The translations under genes and the position numbers were made by a program. A stretch of 36,305 bases of DNA. Origin: an uncultured SAR86 cluster bacterium. Its GTDB lineage: Bacteria > Pseudomonadota > Gammaproteobacteria > Magnimaribacterales > D2472. Under the pieces are notes generated by a model. That model saw nothing but the letters and a program-made list of their open reading frames with translations. It was not told where the DNA came from and ran no database searches. The stretch is from contig CACELG010000003.1 in assembly GCA_902560315.1 (NCBI GenBank), positions 1-36,305 on the forward strand, in the 5' to 3' direction. Of this stretch, positions 20,774-31,020 are shown in pieces; the stretch's first letter is position 1, and every line of letters begins with the position of its first letter.

Positions 20774-22188
20774 TTACTTTTATTTCCAATATGAATAGCT
20801 TGATTATTTGAAGCTAAAGCGGCTTCATGGAATGCTTCGGATACTGTTGGATGACTAAACATTGTAAGACCAATATCTTCAGCACTTGAACCAAATTCCA
20901 TTGAAATTAATGCCTGTTGAACTATTTCTGCCGCAGCTGGGCCAAAGACATGAACGCCGAGAATTGTATCAGTTTTAATATCTGTTAGAACTTTTACAAA
21001 ACCCTCAGACTGGTCAACTGCTAACGCTCTTCCACTTGCAGCAAAAGGAAACTTGCCTATTTTAAATTTAATGCCTTTTGATTTTAATTCATTTTCATTC
21101 ATACCAACCCAGGCAATCTCAGGATGGGTATATATTACAGATGGAACAAGATCATAGTTAACTTGCACATGATTATTTGCAATTTTTTCAGCAACCATAA
21201 TTCCTTCTTCACTTCCTTTGTGTGCCAACATCGGTCCTCTTACTAGATCTCCTATAGCCCAAATATTCTGAATGCTGGTTTGACAAAATTCATTTACCTC
21301 AATAAATCCTTTATCAATTTTGATATTTATATCTTCAGACAAAATTTCTTCAGAATTTGGAATCCTTCCAACAGCTACAATTAACTTTTCAAACTCCATT
21401 TCATGTTTCTTGCCTTTTTGTTCATAAGTTACTTTCACAGAATTTTTAAGTTTTTTTGTATCAATGACTTTTGAGCCTAATTTAATATCTAGGCCTTGAT
21501 TTATAAATTCTCTATATGATTCCTTCGAAATATCAGGATCTGCCATAGAAAGGAAATCATCCAATGCCTCTATAAGAGTTACTTCTGATCCAAGTCTTGA
21601 CCATACGCTACCTAACTCCAATCCTATTATTCCAGCACCAACTATACCAACAGTTTTTGGTAACTTTTTAAATGATAACGCTCCTGTACTATCAACAATA
21701 TTCTCACTAAAACTTGCTGAAGGTATTTCTATTGGTTTAGAACCAGTTGCTAAAATAATATTTTTTGTCTCTATATTTTCAATTGTTCCATCTGTTTTTG
21801 TAACTTCGACAATATTATTTGATACTACTTTACCTGTGCCTGACATTGATTGAACCTTATTTGCAGCAAATAGACCATTAATTCCACCAGTTAGCTTAGA
21901 AACTATGTCATCTTTACGCTTCATCATTGATTTAAGGTCTAATTTTAAGTCTCCAACCACGATACCGTGATCGCCAAGATTTTTATTAGCTTCATAGTAT
22001 CTCTGTGATGAATCTAAAAGTGCTTTAGATGGAATACATCCAACATTTAAACATGTGCCACCAAGGTTTACTTTGCCTTTTTCATCAACTGATTGTTCTA
22101 CACACAAGGTTTTTAAACCCAATTGTGAAGCTCTAATAGCTGAAACATATCCAGCTGGCCCACTTCCTATAACGACTACGTCAAACAT
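20770..22188 (-). CDS. lpd: Dihydrolipoyl dehydrogenase (E3)
   Basis: E3 reoxidises the dihydrolipoyl arms of 2-oxoglutarate dehydrogenase using FAD and NAD+. The 472-residue protein has the N-terminal FAD motif [10 protein letters not shown] (about residues 8-17), the redox-active disulfide Cys46/Cys51 in [13 protein letters not shown], the NAD-binding [13 protein letters not shown] (about 185-197), and the C-terminal catalytic [13 protein letters not shown] (His454). It lies between sucB and sucC, so it presumably serves the OGDH complex, though it may also be shared with pyruvate dehydrogenase encoded elsewhere. In E. coli the corresponding gene is in the pyruvate dehydrogenase operon instead. 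Its stop overlaps sucC. Confidence 0.98.
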   Translation of the reverse strand: MFDVVVIGSGPAGYVSAIRASQLGLKTLCVEQSVDEKGKVNLGGTCLNVGCIPSKALLDSSQRYYEANKNLGDHGIVVGDLKLDLKSMMKRKDDIVSKLTGGINGLFAANKVQSMSGTGKVVSNNIVEVTKTDGTIENIETKNIILATGSKPIEIPSASFSENIVDSTGALSFKKLPKTVGIVGAGIIGLELGSVWSRLGSEVTLIEALDDFLSMADPDISKESYREFINQGLDIKLGSKVIDTKKLKNSVKVTYEQKGKKHEMEFEKLIVAVGRIPNSEEILSEDINIKIDKGFIEVNEFCQTSIQNIWAIGDLVRGPMLAHKGSEEGIMVAEKIANNHVQVNYDLVPSVIYTHPEIAWVGMNENELKSKGIKFKIGKFPFAASGRALAVDQSEGFVKVLTDIKTDTILGVHVFGPAAAEIVQQALISMEFGSSAEDIGLTMFSHPTVSEAFHEAALASNNQAIHIGNKSK

Positions 22189-22201
22189 CTTTATTAAAAT
22201 A

Positions 22202-23416
22202 TTATAAATTTAGTAATAATCTCTCAGGTGATTCAAGTTGTTCTTTAATTGATACTAAAAAAGTAACAGCCTCCTTGCCGTCAAGTAATCTATGATCATA
22301 ACTCATGGCAAGATACATCATAGGCCTAATAGTAATATCTCCATTAATAGCAACAGGCCTGTCTTGAATTGCATGCATGCCCAATATTGCAGTTTGAGGT
22401 GCATTTAGTATGGGAGTAGAGAGTAAAGATCCAAAAATACCACCATTTGATATTGTAAAAGTTCCTCCCTGCATTTCTTCGATAGATAATTTTCCATTTC
22501 TTGCTTTCTCAGAATATTCTAGAATAGATTTCTCAATTTCAGGTAATGATTTTGTATCAGCATCTTTAATTACTGGAACAACCAATCCTCTTTCAGTCGA
22601 TACGGCAACACCAATATCTTGAAAACCATGATACACAACATCATTTCCGTCGATAGATGCATTAACAACTGGAAATTTCTTAAGAGCTTGAACTGCAGCC
22701 ATTACAAAAAATCCCATAAAACCAAGTTTTACTTCATGTTCTTTTTCAAATTCAGCTCCATACTTTTTTCTTAAGTCTTTAATAGGTAACATATCCACTT
22801 CATTGAAAGTTGTTAACATTGCTGTTTCTTGTTTTACAGATACTAGTCTTTTAGCAATTGTAGATCTAAGTCTAGACATTGGGACGCGTTTTTCAGGCCT
22901 ACCATCATTAGAAACTGAGGTTTCTGTAGCGCTATTTTCTTCTTCATCAGGACTTAAATGATTTATAACATCAGCTTTTGTAATTCTGTTGTCTTTTCCT
23001 GTAGGTTTTATATCATTACTATCTAAATTTTCTTCAAGTATCATTTTTTTAGCTGCTGGTGCTATCTTCTTGTTATCAATATTTGCTTTTTTACTTTGAG
23101 GCTCTTCTGATATTTTTTCTTCTTTCTTTGGTTTAGATTTTTTTTGAGTATCTGTATTCTTAATTTCAGAAGGTTCATTAGATTCTTCAAATTCACCTAT
23201 AATTTCAGAACTTGCAACAGTCTCGCCTTCTGTTTTAAGAATTTTAGAAATCACTCCATCTGATTGAGCAAGAACCTCAAGAACAACTTTGTCAGTTTCG
23301 ATTTCAGCTATTACTTCATCCTGATTTATATCTTCGCCTTCTTTTTTTACCCAATTAGCAATAGTCCCGTCAGCGACCGATTCTGGAAATGTAGGTGCTT
23401 TTATCTTAATACCCAT
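22202..23416 (-). CDS. sucB: 2-Oxoglutarate dehydrogenase E2, dihydrolipoyl succinyltransferase
   Basis: SucB forms the core of the OGDH complex and transfers the succinyl group to CoA. Its 404 residues show, in order, one N-terminal lipoyl domain with lipoylated Lys43 in [10 protein letters not shown], a Lys/Glu/Pro-rich linker (about 78-112), a peripheral-subunit-binding domain (about 116-150, [11 protein letters not shown] and [12 protein letters not shown]), and the catalytic domain ending with the active-site [12 protein letters not shown] (His375, Asp379). The start overlaps the sucA stop by one base (TAATG). A 13-base gap leads to lpd, so E1, E2 and E3 are encoded consecutively. Confidence 0.98.
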   Translation of the reverse strand: MGIKIKAPTFPESVADGTIANWVKKEGEDINQDEVIAEIETDKVVLEVLAQSDGVISKILKTEGETVASSEIIGEFEESNEPSEIKNTDTQKKSKPKKEEKISEEPQSKKANIDNKKIAPAAKKMILEENLDSNDIKPTGKDNRITKADVINHLSPDEEENSATETSVSNDGRPEKRVPMSRLRSTIAKRLVSVKQETAMLTTFNEVDMLPIKDLRKKYGAEFEKEHEVKLGFMGFFVMAAVQALKKFPVVNASIDGNDVVYHGFQDIGVAVSTERGLVVPVIKDADTKSLPEIEKSILEYSEKARNGKLSIEEMQGGTFTISNGGIFGSLLSTPILNAPQTAILGMHAIQDRPVAINGDITIRPMMYLAMSYDHRLLDGKEAVTFLVSIKEQLESPERLLLNL

Positions 23417-26217
23417 TAAAAAATTGCCTCATTAATTAAATCTTCCTGCTGCTGAAGATGGAGTTTCATTAATCCTACTGCGGGGGCAGCTGCTGCTGGT
23501 CTACTAATTAAATTCACTTCATATCCTTCACAAAGCCTATCTAAAACTCTTTGAATCCTATGCCTATGACTAAACCAAGCTCCTTGATTTAGAGGTTCTT
23601 CTTGGCACCATATGAATTCTTCTACATTTTGATACTTTGTTAAGATTTCTTCAAGGTCATCATAAGGAAAAGGATACAATTGTTCTATTCTTATTATCGC
23701 AATATTATTAAGCTTTTTATCATTTCTTTTTTTAACTAAATCATAAAATACCTTTCCAGAACACATTATTATTTTTGAAACTTTTTTATAATCTTTAATT
23801 TCATCATCAATTACACATTCAAATTGACCATCTGTTAATTCTTCGATACTTGAGACTGCTTCAGGATTTCTTAGAAGACTTTTTGGTGAAATTACCACTA
23901 ATGGTGTTCTCATTTTTCTAATTGCTTGTCGTCTTAATAGATGAAATATCTGCTTAGGTGAACTTGGAACGCAAACCTGAATATTCTCTGATGCACATAA
24001 TTGTAAAAATCTCTCTATTCTAGCGCTACTATGTTCAGGACCTTGTCCTTCATATCCATGAGGTAAGAGCATTACTAATCCAGATAATCTCTCCCATTTA
24101 TGTTGTGCAGAGACAATAAATTGGTCAATAACAACTTGAGCTCCATTAGCAAAATCTCCAAACTGCGCCTCCCAAATTGTCAAACCGGATGGCCATGTTG
24201 CAGAATATCCATATTCAAACCCTAAAACTGCTTCTTCAGATAATAATGAATCGTATATATCAAATCTTGTATCATAACTTTTGGCGATTTCAGATAATGG
24301 AATAAACCCCATACCTGTTTTTGTATCAAAAACACATGCATGTCTATGAGAAAAAGTTCCTCTTCTTACATCTTGTCCAGTAAGTCTAATTGGATATCCT
24401 TCACTTAGAAGTGTTCCATAAGCCATAGTTTCTGCATATCCCCAATTTAATAAAATATCTTTATTGTTCATTCTTGTTCTGTCATCAAAAATCTTTGAGG
24501 CTTGTGTACCCAAGTTAAATGTTTTTGGAACAGTATTTATAGAATTTCCAATTTCTTTAAATTTATCTTTATTAAAGTTCGTTTTAACTTTTGGCCACCA
24601 TTTGATATCCAGATATGGCTCCCAATCAAACCACATAGAATCATTTGGTTTATCTGCTAGATTTTTTGCAACGCTTTTTCCGCCTTCTAAAGAATTTCTA
24701 TAATTTTTTTTAATCTTTTTGGCTTCTTCGTCAGATATTATCTCCTCATTCTTCAAATAACTTTCATATTGAGTTAAAACTGATGGATGTTTTAAAATTT
24801 TTTGATACATCAAAGGTTGTGTTGCTGAAGGATCATCAGCTTCGTTGTGCCCCCTTCTTCTATAACAAAAAAGATCAATTACAATATCTTTTTTGAATTT
24901 ATTACGATATTTGCATGCTATTTTGGATGCATTAAGAACCATCTCAGGGTCATCTCCATTTACATGTATAACTGGAGCCTGAATTATTTTAGCAACATCT
25001 GATGAGTAATCGGTTGATCTTGAGTCATCTATATTACTTGTCGTAAAACCTATTTGATTATTGACAATAATGTGAATTGTTCCGCCAACTCCAAACCCTC
25101 TTGTTTGAGACATTTGAAGTGATTCCATTACAACACCTTGACCAGAAAAAGAAGCATCGCCGTGAAGTAAAACTGGCACAACCTTTGATCTGTCATCATC
25201 TTTAATTCTATCTTGTCTAGCTCTTACAGAACCAAGTACAACAGGATCAACTATCTCCAAATGTGATGGATTATTAAACAAAGATACATGCACCTCTCCA
25301 CCAGGGGTATTAAAGTTTGAGGAGAAACCTAAGTGATATTTAACATCACCAGTATTTGCTCCGTCTAATTCATCCTCTTCATCAAAAGCTGAAAATAATT
25401 CAGATGGAAGTTTTCCTAAAACATTTACTAATAAATTTAATCTACCTCTGTGCGCCATGCCAAAACAAATTTGGTTTGCACCCAAAGATCCACAGTTTTG
25501 AATTACACTTTCAACTAATGGAACTAACGATTCAGCTCCATCAATTCCAAATCTCTTCATTCCAGGATATTTAGCAGATAAATACTTTGCCAATCCTTCT
25601 GCTGAATTTAACCTTTCAAATATATTAATTTTTTCTTCTTTGTTAAAACTATATTCCTTTAATCTTGATTCAAATTTTCTTTGGAACCATCTTCTTTCCT
25701 TTGAATCAAAAATATGATTGCACTCAACACCAATGTTGCCACAATAACTAGCTTTTAATTGATCAATAATCTCTCTAAGAGTTAGTTTATCTTTATCAGT
25801 AAAGGTATCTGTATAAAACTCTTCATCGAGATCATCTTGTGACAAACCATGAAATTCTATACTAAGATCTTCAACAGTCTTATGCTCCATCATTCCGAGA
25901 GGATCCAAAGTTGCTTGAAGGTGACCTCTATTTCTATAAGACTTGATAAGTCTAATAACTTTTCCTTGTCTTTCATCTATAGATATTTTTTTAACAGACT
26001 TGCTTCTTGAAAAACTTTTAAACTCATTAATAATATCTTTATGAGATATTTCCCCATTTGAATTTGGATGCTTAGGCAGATTAGTAAAAAAATCTAACCA
26101 TTCTTTTGATAGTTCTTTTGGATTATTTATAAAAGTTTCATAAAGACTTTCTAAGTAGGCTGCATGTCCTGCTGAAATATGCGAGCTGCCCCAAAGCTCC
26201 TTCATAGATAAACTCAT
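23416..26217 (-). CDS. sucA: 2-Oxoglutarate dehydrogenase E1
   Basis: SucA is the thiamine-diphosphate-dependent decarboxylase of the OGDH complex. At 933 residues it matches E. coli SucA. An N-terminal segment for E2 interaction ([18 protein letters not shown]) is followed by the helical domain and [16 protein letters not shown] (about 218-233), [18 protein letters not shown] (about 248-265), and the ThDP-site region [18 protein letters not shown] to [10 protein letters not shown] (about 348-386). The C-terminal transketolase-like part has [35 protein letters not shown] and [12 protein letters not shown]. It follows sdhB after a 15-base gap, with sucB overlapping its stop. Confidence 0.98.
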   Translation of the reverse strand: MSLSMKELWGSSHISAGHAAYLESLYETFINNPKELSKEWLDFFTNLPKHPNSNGEISHKDIINEFKSFSRSKSVKKISIDERQGKVIRLIKSYRNRGHLQATLDPLGMMEHKTVEDLSIEFHGLSQDDLDEEFYTDTFTDKDKLTLREIIDQLKASYCGNIGVECNHIFDSKERRWFQRKFESRLKEYSFNKEEKINIFERLNSAEGLAKYLSAKYPGMKRFGIDGAESLVPLVESVIQNCGSLGANQICFGMAHRGRLNLLVNVLGKLPSELFSAFDEEDELDGANTGDVKYHLGFSSNFNTPGGEVHVSLFNNPSHLEIVDPVVLGSVRARQDRIKDDDRSKVVPVLLHGDASFSGQGVVMESLQMSQTRGFGVGGTIHIIVNNQIGFTTSNIDDSRSTDYSSDVAKIIQAPVIHVNGDDPEMVLNASKIACKYRNKFKKDIVIDLFCYRRRGHNEADDPSATQPLMYQKILKHPSVLTQYESYLKNEEIISDEEAKKIKKNYRNSLEGGKSVAKNLADKPNDSMWFDWEPYLDIKWWPKVKTNFNKDKFKEIGNSINTVPKTFNLGTQASKIFDDRTRMNNKDILLNWGYAETMAYGTLLSEGYPIRLTGQDVRRGTFSHRHACVFDTKTGMGFIPLSEIAKSYDTRFDIYDSLLSEEAVLGFEYGYSATWPSGLTIWEAQFGDFANGAQVVIDQFIVSAQHKWERLSGLVMLLPHGYEGQGPEHSSARIERFLQLCASENIQVCVPSSPKQIFHLLRRQAIRKMRTPLVVISPKSLLRNPEAVSSIEELTDGQFECVIDDEIKDYKKVSKIIMCSGKVFYDLVKKRNDKKLNNIAIIRIEQLYPFPYDDLEEILTKYQNVEEFIWCQEEPLNQGAWFSHRHRIQRVLDRLCEGYEVNLISRPAAAAPAVGLMKLHLQQQEDLINEAIF

Positions 26218-26232
26218 TTTTTTGCCTGTATC

Positions 26233-26973
26233 TTATACCCCGTCAGAGACAATTATATCCTTTTTATTTTTATGTAACATTGATTTTATCTCACCAATTG
26301 CTTTATTTGGATTAAGGCCTTTTGGACAAACATTTACACAATTCATGATTCCATGACATCTATAAACACTAAACGGATCGGATAAAGATTCGAGTCTTTC
26401 TTGTGTTTTTAAATCTCTCGAGTCTGCAAGAAATCTGTAGGCTTGAAGTAAGGCAGCTGGACCAACAAATTTATCAGGATTCCACCAAAAGGATGGACAG
26501 CTTGTCGAACAACATGCACACAGAATACATTCATATAAACCATCTAACTTATCTCTTTCTTCAGGCGACTGAAGTCTTTCTTGTTCTGGTGCAGTTGTTT
26601 CATTTTGTAAAAATGGTTTTATTTTTTCATATTGGTTATAAAACTCAGTCATGTCTACAACTAAATCTCTAATAACAGGCAAACCTGGAAGTGGCCTTAA
26701 TTCTATCTTATTCTTTTTTATTACAGATGATATTGGAGTTATACATGCTAAACCATTCTTACCATTGATATTCATTCCATCTGAGCCACATACACCCTCT
26801 CTGCATGACCTTCTATAAGAAATTGATTGATCTTCTTCTTTAAGAAGATTAAGTAAATCTAAAACCATTATGTCTTTTTTTGGCTTATCAATTTTATATT
26901 TTTTCATATATGGGAATTTATCCTCTTCAGGATTGTATCTATATAAGCTAATATGAAGTTGATTACCAATCAT
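26233..26973 (-). CDS. sdhB: Succinate dehydrogenase iron-sulfur subunit
   Basis: SdhB carries electrons from the SdhA flavin to ubiquinone through three iron-sulfur clusters. The cysteine motifs are all present: SCREGVCGSDGMNINGKNG and a following Cys for [2Fe-2S] (about residues 57-77), CILCACCSTSCPSFWW for [4Fe-4S] (about 148-163), and CHGIMNCVNVCPKGLNP for [3Fe-4S] (about 205-221). Length is 246 residues, slightly longer than E. coli SdhB. Its ATG overlaps the sdhA stop by one base. It is peripheral, on the cytoplasmic face of the membrane, anchored by SdhC and SdhD. Confidence 0.98.
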   Translation of the reverse strand: MIGNQLHISLYRYNPEEDKFPYMKKYKIDKPKKDIMVLDLLNLLKEEDQSISYRRSCREGVCGSDGMNINGKNGLACITPISSVIKKNKIELRPLPGLPVIRDLVVDMTEFYNQYEKIKPFLQNETTAPEQERLQSPEERDKLDGLYECILCACCSTSCPSFWWNPDKFVGPAALLQAYRFLADSRDLKTQERLESLSDPFSVYRCHGIMNCVNVCPKGLNPNKAIGEIKSMLHKNKKDIIVSDGV

Positions 26974-28757
26974 TAATATGTCCTTACTATGGGAGGGAAA
27001 GCTTCAACTTTTTCTGGTTTAAAATTTACCTCTCTTTTGCTGACAATTTTACTTTGAGGGTCGTAAATGGTATGGCAAAGCCAATCTTCATCATTTCTAT
27101 CTGGAAAATCATCTCTAGCATGAGCGCCTCTGCTTTCAGTTCTTTCGTATGCAGAAATTGCAGTAGATTCAGCAACCTCAAAAAGATTTTGAAGTTCAAT
27201 TGCCTCTACCCTGCTAGTATTAAAGGCATCACTTTTATCTTTGAGATGAAGGTTATAAACTTTTTCTTTTAAAGCGCTTAGTTGATCTAAACCTTTTTTC
27301 ATAAAGTCTCCTCTTCTAAAAACACCAAAATAATTTTGCATACATTCTTGAAGTTCTTTTTTTACTTCAGCTGTATCAAAGCCATCAGTAGATTCATTTA
27401 GTTTATTTAATCTTTCGAGTGACTGATCGATGTCACTTTTTGCAGCAGAGCTAACTCCACCGCCAGATTTTAATTCGCTTTGAATATGCATACCTGTTGC
27501 TCTTCCAAACACAACCAGATCAAGTAATGAGTTTCCACCCAGTCTGTTTGCTCCATGAACTGATACGCATGCTGCCTCACCTGCAGAAAATAAGCCATTT
27601 ATTAAATGGTCTTCATTGTTTGTTCTAGTGAAAGCTTGGCCTGAAACATTAGTTGGTGTTCCGCCCATCATATAATGACAAGTTGGTACTACAGGAATAG
27701 GCTCATACAGAGGATCTACATGGGCAAATGTTCTAGAGAGTTCACAAATTCCGGGCAATTTTGAGTTTAAAACTTCAGACCCTAAATGATCAAGCTTCAA
27801 AAAAATATGATCATTATTTTCGCCACATCCCCTTCCTTCAAGAATCTCAAGAACCATAGATCTTGCAACAACATCTCTTCCTGCTAAGTCCTTAACGTTT
27901 GGGGCATACCTTTCCATAAATCGTTCGCCTTCTTTATTGATTAAATAACCGCCTTCACCTCTACAACCTTCTGTCACAAGAGAGCCCGCACCATATATTC
28001 CTGTAGGGTGAAACTGCCACATTTCCATATCTTGTGCAGGAAAGCCTGCTCTTAAAGCCATAGCTAGTCCATCACCAGTATTTATAAGTGCATTAGTTGT
28101 TGATGCATAAATTCTACCAGCACCTCCTGTAGCAAGAACAGTGGCCTGAGCTTTTAGATATGCAACTTCACCACTCTCTATTGAGAAGGCAATAACTCCA
28201 GTCACTTCGTCATTTGAATTTTTTACTAAATCAACTGCAAACCATTCATTAAGAAAATTTGTACCTTCTTTAACATTATTCTGATAAAGAGTGTGAAGAA
28301 GAGCATGACCAGTTCTATCAGCAGCCGCACATGTTCTAGCAGCTTGTCCTCCCTTACCAAAATCTTTTGATTGTCCACCAAAAGGCCTTTGATATATTCT
28401 TCCATTTTTAAATCTTGAAAAAGGTAATCCCATGTGCTCTAGTTCAAAGACAGCTTTTGGACCTTCAGAACATAAATATTCTATTGCATCTTGATCACCA
28501 ATAAAATCTGCGCCTTTAACTGTATCGTACATATGCCATCTCCAATCATCGTTAGGATCAGCGCTCGCAATAGCACATGTTATGCCACCTTGGGCAGAAA
28601 CTGTATGTGATCTAGTTGGAAAAACCTTAGAAACAACAGCAGTATTTAATCCAGATTTGGCTAGTTCTAGAGATGCCCTCATACCTGAGCCACCACCACC
28701 AATAATCAACGAATCAAACTCAATAGTTTTTATATTGTTTGTAAATATATTATTCAT
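26973..28757 (-). CDS. sdhA: Succinate dehydrogenase flavoprotein subunit
   Basis: SdhA oxidises succinate to fumarate with covalently bound FAD. The 594-residue protein has the N-terminal dinucleotide motif [16 protein letters not shown] (about residues 18-33), the FAD-attaching His51 in [11 protein letters not shown], the substrate-site region [20 protein letters not shown] (about 250-269), RDVVARSM (about 293-300), and [10 protein letters not shown] followed by [20 protein letters not shown] (about 361-415). It lies 28 bases after sdhD in the standard sdhCDAB order. No signal peptide; it is cytoplasmic-facing. Confidence 0.98.
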   Translation of the reverse strand: MNNIFTNNIKTIEFDSLIIGGGGSGMRASLELAKSGLNTAVVSKVFPTRSHTVSAQGGITCAIASADPNDDWRWHMYDTVKGADFIGDQDAIEYLCSEGPKAVFELEHMGLPFSRFKNGRIYQRPFGGQSKDFGKGGQAARTCAAADRTGHALLHTLYQNNVKEGTNFLNEWFAVDLVKNSNDEVTGVIAFSIESGEVAYLKAQATVLATGGAGRIYASTTNALINTGDGLAMALRAGFPAQDMEMWQFHPTGIYGAGSLVTEGCRGEGGYLINKEGERFMERYAPNVKDLAGRDVVARSMVLEILEGRGCGENNDHIFLKLDHLGSEVLNSKLPGICELSRTFAHVDPLYEPIPVVPTCHYMMGGTPTNVSGQAFTRTNNEDHLINGLFSAGEAACVSVHGANRLGGNSLLDLVVFGRATGMHIQSELKSGGGVSSAAKSDIDQSLERLNKLNESTDGFDTAEVKKELQECMQNYFGVFRRGDFMKKGLDQLSALKEKVYNLHLKDKSDAFNTSRVEAIELQNLFEVAESTAISAYERTESRGAHARDDFPDRNDEDWLCHTIYDPQSKIVSKREVNFKPEKVEAFPPIVRTY

Positions 28758-28785
28758 ATTGTTTATAATTACATATCATTAATAT

Positions 28786-29145
28786 TTATAACCATATTAT
28801 ATACAAAATACTAATTAAATAAACCAATCCAAGCGATACAAAAATAAAGAAATATGTGTTTCTTAATAAATTTGCCCTTCTTGATAATGATTTATTAAGA
28901 AATCCTAGAGTTCTGTGAGTTAGATAGTCCGTTCCTACTGTCCATAGTCCAATAAAAGCATGCATAACTATCATTATAAAAACAATCGATGTTAAAAACC
29001 TAACTTTAAAAGAAAGGAAAAAATTAGACCAAGAAAAGAAATTAATCTCATCATTAGAGACAATGAAGCTTAAAATATAAATTAAGTAAATTAGAATTAG
29101 AATAGAGCTATAACGTTGGGCATTCCATATAATTGAACCTTTCAT
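28786..29145 (-). CDS. sdhD: Succinate dehydrogenase membrane anchor SdhD
   Basis: SdhD is one of two haem-b and quinone-binding anchors of succinate dehydrogenase. The 119-residue protein has three transmembrane helices. The segment VMHAFIGLWTVGTDYL (about residues 60-75) holds the haem-ligand His and the Asp-Tyr near the quinone pocket, matching E. coli HAWIGMWQVLTDY. It opens with MKGSIIWNAQRYSS, where the Ser/Arg pattern also fits the family. I chose the ATG at 29145 because it overlaps the sdhC stop (ATGA); a longer frame upstream inside sdhC would add a non-family extension. No separate Shine-Dalgarno is visible, consistent with coupling. Confidence 0.94.
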   Translation of the reverse strand: MKGSIIWNAQRYSSILILIYLIYILSFIVSNDEINFFSWSNFFLSFKVRFLTSIVFIMIVMHAFIGLWTVGTDYLTHRTLGFLNKSLSRRANLLRNTYFFIFVSLGLVYLISILYIIWL

Positions 29146-29525
29146 AGGAATAAATACCCAAATAAAATAATAGAACTTATAATCCAAAGAATTACTGTAA
29201 AAATAGAAGAGTAATGAGACCCGTTTAGTGATTCACCAATATGAAAAAAGTCCATAATTAAATGTCTTATCCCGGTTAGTATGTGATACCAAAATATTGC
29301 AAGACTTACAAAAACAAAAATAGAAAAAAATGATATTGAAGATATATCAATCAATAATTTTTCGTAATTTGATTTAGAAGAAGTGGATTGATTAATGATA
29401 TATAGCATTAATGGCAATGTAATAAAAAACACATACATACCAGACAAACGATGAGTAATTGAAGAAAATGCAGACATAGGTAGCCTGATTTTTGTTAGAT
29501 CAAGATATACTGGCCTTTCTTGCAT
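29142..29525 (-). CDS. sdhC: Succinate dehydrogenase cytochrome b556 subunit SdhC
   Basis: SdhC is the second membrane anchor, contributing a haem-b ligand and quinone-site residues. The 127-residue protein starts with the signature RPVYLDLTKIRLPMSAFSSI in part (RPVYLDLTKIRLP) and SITHRLSGMYVFF (about residues 22-34), followed by three helices. The haem-ligand motif appears as YHILTGIRHLIMDF (about 80-93). It is the first gene of the sdh-suc operon. An upstream consensus -10 box predicts a leader of about 39 bases. Its stop overlaps the sdhD ATG. Confidence 0.96.
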   Translation of the reverse strand: MQERPVYLDLTKIRLPMSAFSSITHRLSGMYVFFITLPLMLYIINQSTSSKSNYEKLLIDISSISFFSIFVFVSLAIFWYHILTGIRHLIMDFFHIGESLNGSHYSSIFTVILWIISSIILFGYLFL

Positions 29526-29570
29526 TGTGTGCTTATTATTAATATCAATAATTTATTGTTATCAGTGGAG

Positions 29571-29600
29571 ATTATAACGCAAATTTGTTATTCAAATTAG
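29571..29600 (-). promoter_or_regulatory. Promoter of the sdh-suc operon with adjacent inverted repeat
   Basis: In the 95-bp gap between der and sdhC, the minus strand has a perfect TATAAT at 29576-29571, about 45 bases before the sdhC ATG. A recognisable -35 is missing at the standard spacing (only TAATTT or CTAATT). Where the -35 should be lies a short inverted repeat, aatttg (29582-29587) and caaatt (29593-29598) with a 5-base spacer, which could be bound by a regulator that compensates for or blocks the weak -35. Regulator identity is unknown. Confidence 0.55.
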
Positions 29601-29620
29601 TGTATATCTTCTAATAAACA

Positions 29621-31006
29621 TCACTTTTTTGATTTCTTTGCGTGCTTCATTAGACGCTGTCTTTTTTTCAATTGCCTTTCTGAGAGCTTATTCTTTTTTC
29701 CATCATATGGGTTCAAAGATTTTCTGAAAATAATTTTTAATTGAATACTTTTAAGGCCTAATTCTGAACGAAAACTATTTTCTAAATATTTTTTATAGTT
29801 TTTTGGTATCTTCTTATCTTGATTAGAGTGAATTATTAAGGTCGTTGGATAAGTTCCACCAAAATGGACATGCTTAAATTTAAGTTGTCTTCCAGAAATT
29901 GCTGGAGGTGCGCTAGCATTTACAAATTTTTCTAACAATTTGTTTAACATTGATGTAGAAAATTTTGTTTGGGATTTTTTGATTAGTTTATCTGTCAGAT
30001 TGAATATCTTTTTAAATCCTTTCTTTTTCATAGCAGATATTTCAACTTGTTCTATATTTTTCATGAATTCAGATTGCATTTTTTTAGAATTGTATTTTTC
30101 TTCTAATTCAGATTTTAAAACTAAGTCAATTTTGTTAAATGCTAAAAGTACTGGCTTCCCGTTTTCAATAATCATGTTTAATATTTTCATGTCTTGATCT
30201 ACAAGACCTTCATTAATATCACACATTAATATGACAATATCACTTTGATCAATAGCGTGCATGCTTCTAACAAATGAAAAATATTCTACTTTATGATTAT
30301 ATTTATATCCTTTTCTAATGCCGGCGGTATCAATTAAAATAAAATTTTCATCGTTAAATTCAAATGGAATGCTTATAGCATCTATAGTTGTCCCAGCAAT
30401 TTCACTTACTATCAATCTTTCTTCATTTATTAATTTATTTATAAAAGTAGATTTTCCTGCATTTGGTCTTCCAAGTATTGCAACTTTTTTACCATCGGGT
30501 ACGTCAATGGATATTTCTGACAATCCTTTTTCTAATTCAGATTTTAAAATATTTAAATTAGTTGAGTGTTCGGCACTAATTTCAATCATGTTTACAATTC
30601 CATTCTTATGCAGGTCCTCTTTAATTGAGGATATGGATTTTTTATCAATCTTATTAATTACTGTTACGAATTCTTTGCTTAGCTTCCTAAGTCTAGAAAT
30701 TATATTTAAATCTTCATTGTTTAATTCTTCGGAACCATCAAATAAAAGAACTGTCAGATTTGATTCCATGACAGCATTCCATGCTTGATTAGAAATAGCT
30801 TCTTTAATTTCATTTTTATCGTTAACTATGCCTCCTGTATCAATTAAAAATGCTTTTTTATTTTTTAAATTGATAAAGCCATGGTTTCTATCTTTTGTTA
30901 GACCAGGAAAATCAGAGACTATTGCATCTCTTGAATTAGTTAATTTGTTAAATAAGGTTGATTTACCTACGTTGGGGCGCCCTATTATTGCTATTGAAGT
31001 GAACAT
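29621..31006 (-). CDS. der: Ribosome biogenesis GTPase Der (EngA)
   Basis: Der has two tandem GTPase domains and assists 50S subunit assembly. The first P-loop is GRPNVGKS (residues 9-16) with DTGG (56-59) and NKID (118-121); the second is GRPNAGKS (179-186) with a later DTAGIRKG and FNKIDL. The C-terminal KH-like domain covers about 355-440 and includes PAISGRQLKFKHVHFGGTYP-type sequence (here GRQLKFKHVHFGGTYPTT). The protein ends in a Lys/Arg-rich tail. At 461 residues it is close to E. coli Der (490). It is the last gene of the rlmN-rodZ-ispG-hisS-yfgM-bamB-der cluster, 14 bases after bamB. No clear hairpin terminator follows. Confidence 0.98.
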   Translation of the reverse strand: MFTSIAIIGRPNVGKSTLFNKLTNSRDAIVSDFPGLTKDRNHGFINLKNKKAFLIDTGGIVNDKNEIKEAISNQAWNAVMESNLTVLLFDGSEELNNEDLNIISRLRKLSKEFVTVINKIDKKSISSIKEDLHKNGIVNMIEISAEHSTNLNILKSELEKGLSEISIDVPDGKKVAILGRPNAGKSTFINKLINEERLIVSEIAGTTIDAISIPFEFNDENFILIDTAGIRKGYKYNHKVEYFSFVRSMHAIDQSDIVILMCDINEGLVDQDMKILNMIIENGKPVLLAFNKIDLVLKSELEEKYNSKKMQSEFMKNIEQVEISAMKKKGFKKIFNLTDKLIKKSQTKFSTSMLNKLLEKFVNASAPPAISGRQLKFKHVHFGGTYPTTLIIHSNQDKKIPKNYKKYLENSFRSELGLKSIQLKIIFRKSLNPYDGKKNKLSERQLKKRQRLMKHAKKSKK

Positions 31007-31020
31007 ATCTAAAATTCATT

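Noticed and set aside
29146-29187. Longer N-terminus for SdhD
   Set aside because: The added residues come from the sdhC 3' end in another frame; the ATGA overlap and family N-terminus favour 29145.
29526-29620. Hairpin terminator for der in the gap before sdhC
   Set aside because: Only weak 4-bp pairings are visible and no T run follows, so I do not call a terminator.
30318-30788. A 156-codon open frame on plus, antisense to der
   Set aside because: It lies entirely inside the conserved GTPase domains of Der, has no ribosome-binding site of note and no recognisable protein features; it is a by-product of AT-rich codon use.
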